DNA from: Pseudonocardia phyllosphaerae
GTDB lineage: Bacteria > Actinomycetota > Actinomycetes > Mycobacteriales > Pseudonocardiaceae
Length of the DNA: 64,000 nt
Direction: 5' to 3'
Assembly (NCBI RefSeq): GCF_046546475.1
Contig: NZ_JBKGXS010000007.1
Location: 186,001-250,000 of the forward strand
This document shows, one piece after another, positions 8,704 through 17,956 of this stretch. Both the position numbers and the translations under genes were made by a program. Numbering within the stretch: position 1 is the stretch's first letter; the number at the start of each line of letters is the position of its first letter. The notes beneath the pieces are model-generated. The model ran no database searches. It saw only the letters and a program-made list of their open reading frames with translations, and had not been told where the DNA came from.

Positions 8704-9594
8704 GTGGGTGACCCGGGGCACGTCCGTCCGCTGAGCCGCCGTGCCTTCGGCGCCCTGGCCCTGGGCGGCGTGGCCGCCGGGCTCGCCGGGTGCTCGTCGT
8801 CGAAGGCCCCGGCCAGGGCGGACCGTGGCCCGGCCGTCGAGCGCATCGGCTACGGCGGCCGCCCCGACCAGTGGGGCGAGATCAGCTTCCCGCGGGACCG
8901 CCCGCTGCCGAAGGCCACGGTGATCGTGCTGCACGGCGGGTTCTGGCGCCGCGGCGCCGGCGGCCCGGAGCAGATGCGCCCGATGGCGAGCAAGCTCGTC
9001 GAGGCCGGCTACGCCACCTGGAACGTGCAGTACCGCACCGTCGGCGGTGAGGGCGGCTGGCCCTCGACCTTCGACGACGTCGCGATGGCCGCCGACCACC
9101 TCGCGTCGATGCACAGCACCCGGATCGACCTCAAGCGGCTGATCGTTGTCGGGCACTCCGCGGGCGGGCAGCTCGCCGCATGGCTGGCGATGCGCCCGAA
9201 GATCCCGGCCGGGCAGCCCGGCGCGAACCCGACCGTCCGCCCGGCCGGCGTCGTCAGCCTGGCGGGGGTGCTGGACCTGGAGGCCGCGGTCGATCTGGGC
9301 GACGACGCCGTCGTGAACGTCGTGGGGGCCACGCCGGACGCGGACCCCGAGCGCTATCGGATCACCTCGCCGATCGAGGCGCTGCCGCTGGGTGTGCGCA
9401 CGATCTGCGTGCACGGCACCGCCGACCAGGTCGTGCCGATCTCGCAGAGCGAGCGGTTCGTCGACGACGCCGTCGAGGCGGGTGACCGGGCCGAGCTGGT
9501 CCGGGTCGAGGGCGCCGACCACAACGCGCTGATCGACGTCCGGGCACCCGCCTGGAAGCAGGTCTCCGCCGCGGTGAACACGCTCGCGGCCTGA
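8704..9594 (+). CDS. alpha/beta-hydrolase lipoprotein (carboxylesterase/BD-FAE-like)
   Basis: A 296-residue protein with a twin-arginine signal (LSRRAFGALALGG) ending in the lipobox LAGC, so it is an exported, lipid-anchored enzyme. The HGGFW oxyanion motif, the GHSAGGQ nucleophile elbow and a late Asp/His (HGTADQVVP, GADHNAL) complete the esterase triad. Fold and motifs resemble BD-FAE / kynurenine-formamidase-type hydrolases. An in-frame GTG at 8683 is possible. I prefer 8704, where a GATGAT hexamer lies shortly upstream and could serve a leaderless transcript. Confidence 0.8.
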   Translation: MGDPGHVRPLSRRAFGALALGGVAAGLAGCSSSKAPARADRGPAVERIGYGGRPDQWGEISFPRDRPLPKATVIVLHGGFWRRGAGGPEQMRPMASKLVEAGYATWNVQYRTVGGEGGWPSTFDDVAMAADHLASMHSTRIDLKRLIVVGHSAGGQLAAWLAMRPKIPAGQPGANPTVRPAGVVSLAGVLDLEAAVDLGDDAVVNVVGATPDADPERYRITSPIEALPLGVRTICVHGTADQVVPISQSERFVDDAVEAGDRAELVRVEGADHNALIDVRAPAWKQVSAAVNTLAA

Positions 9595-9748
9595 GACCCG
9601 TTCGTGGTCCCCGGCGGCGCAGCGGGCGGCGGGAATGCACGGGTGCGCCGGGGCGTCCCACCGGTACCATCCTGTGCCGGGCGACCCGCCCGACATGCGC
9701 GAACGCGCACGTGAGACCCCGCGACACCCGAGGCAGGCGATCCGACCC

Positions 9749-10870
9749 TTGACCGGCACCGAACCCGGCCCCACCCCGCGGCCCGCCGACCAGGCGGCCG
9801 AGCAGTCAGGCGAGCGGGACCGGACCGTCCGGTCGAAGCTCACCGTGCCGGACACCGCCCTGCTCGCCCTGCTCGGCTCCGCCGACGAGAGCCTGCGCAC
9901 CGCCGAGGAGGAGCTGGCCGCCGACGTGCACGTGCGCGGCGACGAGCTGACCCTGTCCGGCGAGGCGGGCGACGTCGCGTTCGCCGAGCGGGTGTTCGCC
10001 GAGCTCATCACGCTCGCAGGCCGCGGCCAGCTGGTCGGCGCGGACACGGTGCGGCGCACCGTGCAGATGCTCGCCGGGGTCGAGGCCGCCGAGCGGACCG
10101 AGGCGATGGGCGAGTCCCCGGCCGAGGTGCTGAGCCTGGACATCCTGTCCCGGCGCGGCAAGACCATCCGGCCCAAGACGCTCAACCAGAAGCGCTACGT
10201 CGACGCCATCGACTCGCACACCATCGTCTTCGGGATCGGCCCGGCCGGTACCGGCAAGACCTACCTGGCGATGGCGAAGGCCGTGCAGGCGCTGCAGGCA
10301 AAGCAGGTCAACCGGATCATCCTGACCCGCCCTGCCGTCGAGGCGGGGGAGCGGCTGGGCTACCTGCCCGGCACGCTGTTCGAGAAGATCGACCCGTACC
10401 TGCGCCCGCTCTACGACGCGCTGCACGACATGCTGGACCCGGAGTCGATCCCGAAGCTGATGGCGGCCGGGACGATCGAGGTCGCGCCGCTGGCGTACAT
10501 GCGTGGCCGCACGCTTAATGATGCTTTCATCATTCTCGACGAGGCCCAGAACACCACGCCCGAGCAGATGAAGATGTTCCTGACCCGGCTCGGGTTCGGG
10601 TCCCGGATCGTCGTCACCGGTGACGTCACCCAGGTCGACCTGCCCGGCAACGCGCGGTCCGGCCTGGAGGTCGTGCGGGACATCCTCGACGGCGTCGACG
10701 ACGTGCACTTCTCCCAGCTCGACAGCGCCGACGTCGTCCGGCACAAGCTGGTCTCCGACATCGTCGACGCCTACGCCCGGTTCGACGCCGAGAACGAGCG
10801 CCGTCCGGCGGTCGGCGGCAGCCACAACGGCACGGCGTCGTCGGCCCGTCCCGGCGGGCGCCGCCGATAG
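9749..10870 (+). CDS. phoH: PhoH family ATPase (PhoH1 type)
   Basis: A 373-residue protein. The C-terminal P-loop domain has Walker A GPAGTGKT at 164-171 and Walker B IILDEAQN, followed by the GDVTQVDLP motif. The N-terminal 130 residues contain a KH-like region. PhoH proteins are RNA-associated ATPases; in actinobacteria the gene precedes ybeY, as here. I chose the TTG at 9749, which gives an LTGTEP N-terminus, because no better start lies near the conserved region. An ATG at 9695 would add 18 arginine-rich residues. Confidence 0.9.
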   Translation: MTGTEPGPTPRPADQAAEQSGERDRTVRSKLTVPDTALLALLGSADESLRTAEEELAADVHVRGDELTLSGEAGDVAFAERVFAELITLAGRGQLVGADTVRRTVQMLAGVEAAERTEAMGESPAEVLSLDILSRRGKTIRPKTLNQKRYVDAIDSHTIVFGIGPAGTGKTYLAMAKAVQALQAKQVNRIILTRPAVEAGERLGYLPGTLFEKIDPYLRPLYDALHDMLDPESIPKLMAAGTIEVAPLAYMRGRTLNDAFIILDEAQNTTPEQMKMFLTRLGFGSRIVVTGDVTQVDLPGNARSGLEVVRDILDGVDDVHFSQLDSADVVRHKLVSDIVDAYARFDAENERRPAVGGSHNGTASSARPGGRRR

Positions 10871-10949
10871 TGTCGGTGGTGCCGTCTACCCTTTCCTCAG
10901 TCAGACGGACGGGTACGACAACCGAGCGACGGGGTAGGGCAGCGGCGGC

Positions 10950-11495
10950 GTGAGCATCGAGGTCGTCAACGAGTCCGGGATCGCGATCGACGAGGCACAG
11001 ATCGTGTCGGTCGCCCGGTACGCGCTGGATGCGATGAAGGTGAACCCGGCGGCCGAGCTGGCGGTCACCGCCGTCGGTCTGGACGCGATGGAGGAGCTGC
11101 ACGTCCGCTGGATGGACGAGCCCGGCCCCACCGACGTCATGGCGTTCCCCATGGACTCGATGGCCGAGGACACCCGCCGTCCCGACGCACCGGACCTCGG
11201 GCCGGCGCTGCTCGGTGACGTCGTGCTGTGCCCGCCGTTCGCCCGGGACCAGGCGCGCAAGGCCGGGCACACCCTGGCCGACGAGCTGCACCTGCTGACC
11301 GTGCACGGCGTGCTGCACCTGCTGGGCTACGACCACCTGGAGCCGGAGGAGGAGCGCGAGATGTTCGCACTGCAGAACCGGCTGCTCGTCCGGTGGCGTG
11401 AGGACCGCGCCCAGGCGCGCGCCCGCGACGCCCAGCGCGCCAGCGACGACCGGCTGCTCGGTGCCGCCGGCTTCGAGGAGGAGCCCGGCCGGTGA
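10950..11495 (+). CDS. ybeY: endoribonuclease YbeY
   Basis: A 181-residue protein with the zinc-binding HGVLHLLGYDH motif (H3xH5xH) near residues 114-124 and the upstream TDVMAFPMD segment. YbeY is a single-strand RNase needed for 16S rRNA 3' maturation and ribosome quality control. The C-terminal tail is Arg/Ala-rich and longer than the E. coli protein. The GTG start lies 79 bases after phoH, and the stop overlaps the GTG of the following CNNM gene, so the phoH-ybeY-CNNM order typical of bacteria is kept. Confidence 0.95.
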   Translation: MSIEVVNESGIAIDEAQIVSVARYALDAMKVNPAAELAVTAVGLDAMEELHVRWMDEPGPTDVMAFPMDSMAEDTRRPDAPDLGPALLGDVVLCPPFARDQARKAGHTLADELHLLTVHGVLHLLGYDHLEPEEEREMFALQNRLLVRWREDRAQARARDAQRASDDRLLGAAGFEEEPGR

Positions 11496-12976
11496 GCACC
11501 CTCTGGCTGATCGTCCTCGCGGTCCTGCTCGTGCTGCTCGCGGGCGTGTTCGCCGCGGCCGACTCGGCCCTGATGTCGGTGTCCCGGGCCCGGGTGGACG
11601 CCGCCGTGCGCGCCGGGCGGACCGGGGCGAAGGCGCTGGCCGCGGTCGTCGCGGACCGGCCCCGGCACGTCAATCTGCTCCTGCTGCTGCGGGTGGCCGG
11701 GGAGACCGCGGCGGTGGTGCTGCTGGCCGCCGCGCTCGCCCCGCTGTTCTCCGCGCCGTGGATCGGGCTGCTGCTCGCGGCGGTGATCATGGTGGTGGCC
11801 AGCTACGTCCTGGCCGGGGTCGGGCCGCGCACGCTCGGCCGCCAGCACCCGTACCGGATCGGGCTGGCGCTGGCCGCGCCGGTCCGGGTGCTCGGCACGG
11901 TGCTGTCCCCGCTGGCGTCGCTGCTGATCCTGATCGGCAACGCGATCACCCCGGGCCCCGGTTTCCGCGAGGGCCCGTTCTCCACCGAGGTCGAGCTGCG
12001 CGAGCTCGTCGACATGGCCAGCAACCGCGGCGTCGTCGACGAGGGCGAGCGGAAGATGATCCACTCGGTGTTCGAGCTGGGGGAGACCCCGGTGCGCGAC
12101 ATCATGGTGCCGCGCCCGGACGTCGTGTGGACCGAGCGGGACACCCCGGTCGCGAAGGTCGTCCGGCTCGCGCTCAAGAGCGGCTACTCGCGCATCCCCG
12201 TGCTGGGTGAGGGCATCGACGACGTCATCGGCGTCGCCTACCTCAAGGACCTCGTCCGGGCCCGGGACGACGCCCAGTTCGGCGGCGCCCGGGAGAAGTC
12301 CCTGCCGGAGATCATCCGCCCGGCGTCGTTCGTGCCGGACTCCAAGCGCAGCGACGACCTGATGCGCGAGATGCAGCGCAGCCACAACCACATCGCCGTC
12401 GTCGTCGACGAGTACGGCGGCACCGCCGGCGTGGTGACGATCGAGGACATCCTCGAGGAGATCGTCGGCGAGATCGCCGACGAGTACGACACCGCCGAGG
12501 TCCCCGAGGTCGCCGAGGTCGAGGACGGTGCGTTCCGGGTCGCGGCGCGGCTGCCCGCCGAGGACCTCCAGGAGCTGTTCGCCGGCCGGTTCCAGGGCAC
12601 CCCGCGCGAGGAGGAGCTGCGCACCGCGCTGGAGGAGGCCGACGTCGACACCGTCGGCGGCCTGCTCGCGCAGCGGCTCGGGAAGGTGCCGCTGCCCGGC
12701 TCCGCGGCCGAGGTCGATGGCCTGCTCCGGCTGCAGGGCGAGGGCGGCAAGGACGCCCGCGGCCGGATCCGCATCACGTCGGTGCTGGTCAGCCCGCTGG
12801 ACCCGCCCGAGGAGCCCGACGACTCCGACGGCGAGGATGGCTCGGGTGACGGCTCCGCGGATCGCGAGCGGCCCCGCAGCGCCGGTGCGGTCCCCGCGGA
12901 ACCGACGACGCCGGTGCACCATGCCGGTGACCCGTCCGAGCCGACCGGCGGGACGAGCCCGGCCGGTCGCACCTGA
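11492..12976 (+). CDS. CNNM/CBS-domain membrane transporter (hemolysin C-like, CorC family)
   Basis: A 494-residue protein. An N-terminal DUF21/CNNM domain has three or four transmembrane helices (residues 3-150). Two CBS domains follow (about 195-320, including VRDIMVPRPDVV and VDEYGGTAGVVTIEDILEEIVGEI), then a CorC/HlyC C-terminal domain. A Pro/Asp-rich tail of about 55 residues is unlike most homologues. CNNM/CorC proteins move Mg2+ or Co2+ or aid metal resistance; annotation as a haemolysin is historical. The start overlaps the ybeY stop. It corresponds in position to Rv2366c of M. tuberculosis. Confidence 0.9.
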   Translation: MSTLWLIVLAVLLVLLAGVFAAADSALMSVSRARVDAAVRAGRTGAKALAAVVADRPRHVNLLLLLRVAGETAAVVLLAAALAPLFSAPWIGLLLAAVIMVVASYVLAGVGPRTLGRQHPYRIGLALAAPVRVLGTVLSPLASLLILIGNAITPGPGFREGPFSTEVELRELVDMASNRGVVDEGERKMIHSVFELGETPVRDIMVPRPDVVWTERDTPVAKVVRLALKSGYSRIPVLGEGIDDVIGVAYLKDLVRARDDAQFGGAREKSLPEIIRPASFVPDSKRSDDLMREMQRSHNHIAVVVDEYGGTAGVVTIEDILEEIVGEIADEYDTAEVPEVAEVEDGAFRVAARLPAEDLQELFAGRFQGTPREEELRTALEEADVDTVGGLLAQRLGKVPLPGSAAEVDGLLRLQGEGGKDARGRIRITSVLVSPLDPPEEPDDSDGEDGSGDGSADRERPRSAGAVPAEPTTPVHHAGDPSEPTGGTSPAGRT

Positions 12977-13127
12977 GCAGCCGCACCCGGTACGGCACCA
13001 CCGGTACCGCACAGACGGCACCGCACCGCACCACCGGAACGAGCACGACACGACCTCCGCGCCCGGCGCGGAACGACCGAAGGGAACGGCCCGGGACGAC
13101 GAGCGCGGGCCGAGGGGGAGGACAGCG

Positions 13128-14393
13128 ATGACCGCAGGAGCAGCGAGCCCGGCAGGTGGCCTGCCGGCCACGCCGTCGTACGACCTCGTGGTGGTGGGCG
13201 GCGGGATCGTCGGCCTGGCCACCGCGTACGCCGCGACCAACGCCGGGCTGTCGGTGGCGGTCGTCGAGCGTGAGCCTGCGCTGGCCGACCACCAGACCGG
13301 CAACAACTCCAACGTCATCCACTCCGGCCTGTACTACGCGCCGGGCGGCTACAAGGCGCGCCTGGCCGTCGCCGGGTGCCGGGAGACCGTCGAGTTCTGC
13401 CGCGAGCACGACCTGCCGCACCGGGTGTGCGGCAAGCTCGTCGTCGCGACCGAGCCCGAGGAGCTGCCCCGGATGGAGGAGCTGCAGCGCCGCGGCGACG
13501 CCAACGGCGTCGAGAACCACCGGCTCGACGAGGCCGGCATGCGCGAGCACGAGCCCGACGTCCGCGGCCTGGCCGCGCTGTGGGTGCCCTCGACCGGCAT
13601 CTGCGACTACCGCTCGATCGCCGAGAAGCTCGGTGAGCTGATCGGGAAGAACGGCGGCGAGATCCACACCGGCCGCACGGTCACCGGGTTCGCGCGCCGG
13701 CCCGGCGACGTCGTGGTGAGGACCGGTGGTGGTGACCTGCTCGGGTCGCGCGTGGTGGTCTGTGGCGGCCTGCGCTGCGACGAGCTGGCCCACCTTGCCG
13801 GGGCCGACCCGGGCGTGCGGATCGTGCCGTTCCGCGGGGAGTACTCCGGCTTCTCCGACCGCGCGGCGTCGCTGGTCCGCGGCCTGATCTACCCGGTGCC
13901 GGACCCGGCGTTCCCGTTCCTCGGGGTGCACGCCACCCGCGGCGTCGACGGCCACGTGCACGCCGGCCCGAACGCCGTCCTCGCGCTGGCGCGGGAGGGC
14001 TACGACTGGTCGACGATCAAGCCGAAGGAGCTGCTCGGGACGCTGACCTACCCGGGGATGCTCAAGGTCGCGCAGAAGCACTGGCGCTACGGCATCGGTG
14101 AGGTCCAGCGCTCGCTGTCGAAGAAGGCGATGGTCCGCCAGATCCAGCGCCTGCTGCCCGACGTCACCGCCGAGGACCTGCACCCGGCCGGTGCCGGTGT
14201 GCGGGCACAGGCGGTCAAGGCCGACGGCACCCTGGTCGACGACTTCCTGTTCCTCGACCAGCCCGGACCGGCAGGCGCCGGTGGTGCGGGGTCGATCCTG
14301 CACGTGTTGAACGCGCCGTCCCCGGCGGCGACCGCGGCGCTGCCCATCGGCCGGGAGATCCTCGGGCGGCTCGGGGCGGCGGACGCGGCGTGA
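13128..14393 (+). CDS. lhgO: L-2-hydroxyglutarate oxidase (LhgO)
   Basis: A 421-residue FAD enzyme. The dinucleotide-binding motif VVGGGIVGLATAYA lies near residues 18-31. The LhgO/YgaF signature with QTGNNSNVIHSGLYYAPG follows around 56-73. It oxidises L-2-hydroxyglutarate to 2-oxoglutarate at the membrane, feeding electrons to quinone. The ATG at 13128 has a GGGGAGG ribosome site. It lies between the CNNM gene and era, an insertion relative to mycobacteria, and its stop overlaps the era start. Confidence 0.92.
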   Translation: MTAGAASPAGGLPATPSYDLVVVGGGIVGLATAYAATNAGLSVAVVEREPALADHQTGNNSNVIHSGLYYAPGGYKARLAVAGCRETVEFCREHDLPHRVCGKLVVATEPEELPRMEELQRRGDANGVENHRLDEAGMREHEPDVRGLAALWVPSTGICDYRSIAEKLGELIGKNGGEIHTGRTVTGFARRPGDVVVRTGGGDLLGSRVVVCGGLRCDELAHLAGADPGVRIVPFRGEYSGFSDRAASLVRGLIYPVPDPAFPFLGVHATRGVDGHVHAGPNAVLALAREGYDWSTIKPKELLGTLTYPGMLKVAQKHWRYGIGEVQRSLSKKAMVRQIQRLLPDVTAEDLHPAGAGVRAQAVKADGTLVDDFLFLDQPGPAGAGGAGSILHVLNAPSPAATAALPIGREILGRLGAADAA

Positions 14394-15298
14394 CGGTTCC
14401 CCAGCCCGGCGGGGACGGTTTCCGTTCCGGTTTCGCCTGCTTCGTCGGCCGGCCCAACGCGGGCAAGTCCACGCTGACCAACGCCCTGGTCGGGAAGAAG
14501 ATCGCGATCACGTCGTCGCGGCCGCAGACCACGCGGCACGCCATCCGCGGCATCGTGCACCGCGAGGACGCGCAGCTGATCCTCGTCGACACCCCGGGCC
14601 TGCACCGGCCGCGGACGCTGCTGGGGTCGCGGCTCAACGACGTCGTGCGCGAGACCTGGTCCGAGGTCGACGTCATCGGGTTCTGCGTCCCGGCGAACGA
14701 GAAGGTCGGCCGGGGTGACCGGTTCATCGCCGAGGAGCTGCGCAAGATCGCTGCGCGCACCCCGGTGATCGCCGTGGTCACCAAGACCGACCTCTCCCCG
14801 CCGGAGCAGGTGGCCGAGCGGCTGTCGGAGGTGTCGGGGCTGATGGACTTCGCCGACATCGTCCCGGTGTCCTCGCAGGACGGGTTCCAGGTCGACCTGC
14901 TGGCGGACCTGCTGGTGGCGAAGCTGCCGGAGGGCCCGCAGCTCTACCCGGACGGCGACATCACCGACGAGCCGGAGGAGACCCTGATCGCGGAGCTGAT
15001 CCGCGAGGCGTCGCTGGAGGGTGTGCGGGACGAGCTGCCGCACTCCATCGCCGTCACCGTCGACGAGATGATCGACAAGGGGAACCTGCTGGAGATCCAC
15101 GCGGTGATCCACGTGGAACGTTCCAGCCAGAAGGGCATCGTGATCGGCCGCGGCGGGTCCCGGCTCAAGCAGGTCGGATCCGACGCGCGGCGTCAGATCG
15201 AGGCGCTGCTCGGCACGAAGGTGTACCTGGACCTGCACGTGAAGATCAGCGAGAACTGGCAGCGCGACCCGAAGCAGCTGGGGAAGCTCGGCTTCTGA
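14390..15298 (+). CDS. era: GTPase Era
   Basis: A 302-residue GTPase. G1 GRPNAGKS is at 20-27, G3 DTPG near 66 and G4 TKTD near 127. A C-terminal KH domain contains GIVIGRGGSRLKQVG. Era binds the 3' end of 16S rRNA during 30S assembly. The GTG start overlaps the lhgO stop by four bases. The genes ybeY, CNNM and era normally cluster, and all act around ribosome maturation apart from the transporter. Confidence 0.98.
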   Translation: MTVPQPGGDGFRSGFACFVGRPNAGKSTLTNALVGKKIAITSSRPQTTRHAIRGIVHREDAQLILVDTPGLHRPRTLLGSRLNDVVRETWSEVDVIGFCVPANEKVGRGDRFIAEELRKIAARTPVIAVVTKTDLSPPEQVAERLSEVSGLMDFADIVPVSSQDGFQVDLLADLLVAKLPEGPQLYPDGDITDEPEETLIAELIREASLEGVRDELPHSIAVTVDEMIDKGNLLEIHAVIHVERSSQKGIVIGRGGSRLKQVGSDARRQIEALLGTKVYLDLHVKISENWQRDPKQLGKLGF

Positions 15299-15319
15299 GG
15301 GCTCCCGGGGGCCGGGGGC

Positions 15320-15325
15320 TACCCT
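15320..15325 (+). promoter_or_regulatory. -10 element of recO, leaderless layout
   Basis: TACCCT lies 7 bases before the recO ATG, with no purine-rich ribosome site between them. Transcription would start at or next to the start codon. Confidence 0.5.
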
Positions 15326-15332
15326 CGGAACC

Positions 15333-16160
15333 ATGGCCCAGCTCTACCGCGACACCGGTGTGGTGCTGCGCGTGCAGAAGCTCGGCGAGGCCGACCGGAT
15401 CATCACGCTGCTGACCAAGCAGCGCGGCAAGATCCGGGTCGTCGCGAAGGGCGTGCGCCGCACCCGGTCCCGCTGGGGTGCGCGGCTGGAGCCGTTCAAC
15501 CATGTCGACGTGCAGTGCTACACCGGCCGCACGCTCGACGTCGTCACCCAGGCCCAGACGCTCGACGCGTTCGCGCCGGCCGTCGTCGCGGACTGGTCGG
15601 CGTACTCGTGCGGCTGCGCGATCCTGGAGACCGCCGACCGGCTCGTCTCCGAGGAGGGCGAGCCGGCGCTGCGGATGTACCTGCTGCTGGTCGGTGCGAC
15701 CAGGGCGCTGGCCGACGGCGCTCGTGAGCCGGCCCTGGTGCTCGACGCGTTCCTGTTGCGCACCATGAGCTACGCAGGCTGGGCGCCGTCGCTGAGCGAG
15801 TGCGCGCGGTGCGCGGTGCCGGGCCCGCACCGGGCGTTCACCGTCGCCGGCGGCGGAATGGTGTGCCCGCGCTGCCGCCCGCCCGGCTCGGTGACCCCGG
15901 CGGCGGAGACGGTCGGCCTGCTGGAGGCGCTGCTGCACGGCGACTGGGCCACCGCCGACGGCTCCGCGGACCCGACCCGGCGCGAGGCCAGCGGGCTCGT
16001 CGCCGCGCACCTGCAGTGGCACCTGGAACGTCAGCTGCGGTCGTTGCCGCTGGTCGACCGCCGGGCGCGGCTGCGCCCCGGCACGGGGGCCGACGCCGAG
16101 GCGGCGGCCGAGGCGGCCGGTCTCGATCCGGTGGCGCCGGGCGACCGTCCGGGTGCCTGA
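15333..16160 (+). CDS. recO: DNA repair protein RecO
   Basis: A 275-residue protein. The N-terminal OB fold starts at LYRDTGVVLRVQKLGEADRIITLLT and contains KGVRRTRSRWGARLEPF. A helical C-terminal domain carries a zinc-finger-like Cys set (CARC near 151-154 and CPRC near 175-178). RecO mediates RecA loading on SSB-coated DNA with RecR. It follows era after 34 bases but appears to have its own promoter. Length is normal for actinobacteria. Confidence 0.97.
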   Translation: MAQLYRDTGVVLRVQKLGEADRIITLLTKQRGKIRVVAKGVRRTRSRWGARLEPFNHVDVQCYTGRTLDVVTQAQTLDAFAPAVVADWSAYSCGCAILETADRLVSEEGEPALRMYLLLVGATRALADGAREPALVLDAFLLRTMSYAGWAPSLSECARCAVPGPHRAFTVAGGGMVCPRCRPPGSVTPAAETVGLLEALLHGDWATADGSADPTRREASGLVAAHLQWHLERQLRSLPLVDRRARLRPGTGADAEAAAEAAGLDPVAPGDRPGA

Positions 16161-16247
16161 GCGGCCCGTCGCGGGTGCCGGGCGGGACGTGGTGTCCGGT
16201 CCGGGCTAGCCTCTGACCGAGCCGATCCTCCCCGCCGGCGACCCGAG

Positions 16248-16613
16248 GTGCCCGTGACTCCCCCACGCCCGAACCACGCGCCCGACCCCCGCGACGACCG
16301 GACCCGCGCCCTGCCCGAGTCCACCCGCCGGATCCCGCTGCCCCCCACTCAGCAGATCCCCGCCACGACCGAGCTGCTACCGGAGAGCCGCCCCGACGGG
16401 CCGACCCGCGCGATGCGCCAGGTCCGGGCCCGCACCGAGGACGGTGCCTGGCCCGCGATCCCGATGCTGCCGGTGATCCGCCCGGAGGAGAGCGACCGCC
16501 GGCCCGACCCCGAGCGGCACCGGGAGCTGCGCGAGACCGTCGAACGCCTGGAGCACGGCGAGGTCCCGGCCTGGCCCGAGCGCGAGGAACCCGACGAGGA
16601 GTTCCGGATCTGA
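16248..16613 (+). CDS. conserved hypothetical protein, Pro/Arg/Glu-rich
   Basis: A 121-residue protein of unknown function. It has no transmembrane segment or cysteine. The first 50 residues are Pro/Arg-rich and probably disordered; the last 40 are strongly acidic (HRELRETVERLEHGEVPAWPE). Third-position GC is near saturation, supporting translation. A TAGCCT hexamer at 16207-16212 could be the -10. The GTG at 16254 is an alternative start. It lies in the recO-uppS interval and ends convergently with the XRE regulator. Confidence 0.6.
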   Translation: MPVTPPRPNHAPDPRDDRTRALPESTRRIPLPPTQQIPATTELLPESRPDGPTRAMRQVRARTEDGAWPAIPMLPVIRPEESDRRPDPERHRELRETVERLEHGEVPAWPEREEPDEEFRI

Positions 16614-16635
16614 GCTCGGCCCGCGGGCTCCACGC

Positions 16636-17700
16636 TCAGAACTCGAACAGCCGGTTCGCCGGGTTCCGCAGGTCCGGGGTGGGAACGGTGTGCTCCATCG
16701 TCAGCACCCGCATGACGACCCCGAACGTCTCGGCGCCCGCAGCGCGGTCCCGCAGGTAGCCGGCGTTGGCCTCGGCCAGGCCACCGTCGGTGAGGATCCG
16801 GACGGCGGCGTAGACCCCGCGGGTGTGCAGCCCGGCGCAGACGGTCAGCGTGCGGGTGACGTGGAACGGGTTGCGGGTGCGGGCGAACAGCCCGACGTCC
16901 TCGCGGATCCGGCCGTTCTCGTGGCGCCCGTGCAACGGCTCCGGCACGCCGTCGGCGGTGAACGCGGGCCCGCGGCCCTCGCCGGGGTCGACGCGCCGCA
17001 CCGGGAGGGCCTCGATCCAGGCCCAGTCGAGGGCCGCGGCGGCGTCACCCAGCAGCACCACGTGGGACTGCATGTCGCCGGCGTCGGCGACGTCGGAGCG
17101 GATCGCGCGGACGTCGGAGGACGGGTTGCGCATGCGCAGGTGCCCGTGCAGCTCGAACAGCGCGTCGAGGTCCGCGGTGGCGGCGAGCTCGACGTAGTCC
17201 GGGTCGTCGGTGCTGGCGGTGGGGGAGCGCCGGGCCGCGGGCAGCACCCCGCAGATGATCCGGATCGGGGCGCCGTCCGGGAACGTCCAGACGTCGTCGT
17301 CGACGTCGCCGGGGGGCTCCGGGACGATGAGCTGGGCGCCGGTGACCATCTCGTGCAGGCCCAGCAGCTCCCGGTAGATCGCCTCCCGGGTGGCGGTCTC
17401 CTCTGCGTCGAGGGCGCCGGCGTCGAACAGCCGCGGGCGCGGCCCGGCGACCGAGCGGCGGGTGGCGAAGAAGCGGGCGTAGGCGTCGAGGCGGGTCTCC
17501 GGCGGCAGCGTCGGCTGCTCGACCTTCTCCCACGACGAGATGCTCGACGTGCTCACCCCGCAGGCGCGGCCGAGCTCCTCCTGGGTGACCGAGCGGTCGG
17601 GCCAGTGGGTCTTGCGCAGCTGACGCAGCCGGAACGCGAGCCGTTCCGCCGCGGGCGGTCCCGTTCCGGTGGCCACCGCGCTCCGTTCCCTGAGGCTCAT
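16636..17700 (-). CDS. XRE-family regulator with large C-terminal domain
   Basis: A 354-residue protein. Residues 28-85 form an XRE helix-turn-helix (RLRQLRKTHW, SVTQEELGRACGVSTSSISSWE). The C-terminal 200 residues carry RIICGVLPAARR, YVELAATADLDALFELHGHLR and a SHVVLLGDAA motif. This resembles a family of actinobacterial XRE regulators whose C-terminal domain may bind a nucleotide; that reading is from memory of the family and is tentative. A longer frame reaching 17802 exists, but the ATG at 17700 starts nearest the conserved region. It is divergent from a small membrane protein gene. Confidence 0.7.
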   Translation of the reverse strand: MSLRERSAVATGTGPPAAERLAFRLRQLRKTHWPDRSVTQEELGRACGVSTSSISSWEKVEQPTLPPETRLDAYARFFATRRSVAGPRPRLFDAGALDAEETATREAIYRELLGLHEMVTGAQLIVPEPPGDVDDDVWTFPDGAPIRIICGVLPAARRSPTASTDDPDYVELAATADLDALFELHGHLRMRNPSSDVRAIRSDVADAGDMQSHVVLLGDAAAALDWAWIEALPVRRVDPGEGRGPAFTADGVPEPLHGRHENGRIREDVGLFARTRNPFHVTRTLTVCAGLHTRGVYAAVRILTDGGLAEANAGYLRDRAAGAETFGVVMRVLTMEHTVPTPDLRNPANRLFEF

Positions 17701-17956
17701 CGCCGACACCCCGATCCCCGGCTCCTGCACCGAACGGTACGGCGCTCTCCGGCCACCGGAGCCGGAGTTCGGTGAAATTGAGTAGAGCCCGCTGGAGTCC
17801 ACCGGAGTCCGGGCACGGGTCTGCGGCTCCGGCGGGAGCCGGATGGATCCGGATGGAAATGAGAATGCTTGCCGCTGGAACGGCTGAACTCCCTACTGGT
17901 TCCCGGAGCGAGGCCGCGCGCGACCCGCAGCGGCCCGGGGACAGGGGAGACCGACG
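17701..17956. other. intergenic control region between XRE gene and small membrane protein gene
   Basis: This 256-base divergent interval contains an AT-richer patch (GTGAAATTGAGTAGAG, around 17770-17785) that could hold the promoter of the XRE gene. A second patch (GGAAATGAGAATGC, around 17852-17865) may serve the rightward gene. Short repeats of CCGGATGG and ACCGGAG are present. No gene or clear operator was found. Confidence 0.35.

Noticed and set aside
5472..8846. Very long open frame on the minus strand opposite hrcA, dnaJ, rsmE
   Set aside because: It is antisense to three well-supported genes and its composition (Arg/Asp/Ala/Gly-rich without domains) is what the opposite strand of GC3-saturated coding sequence gives.
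17850..17868. Zur or Fur box
   Set aside because: The AT-rich patch GGAAATGAGAATGC resembles only a half-site and lacks the dyad.
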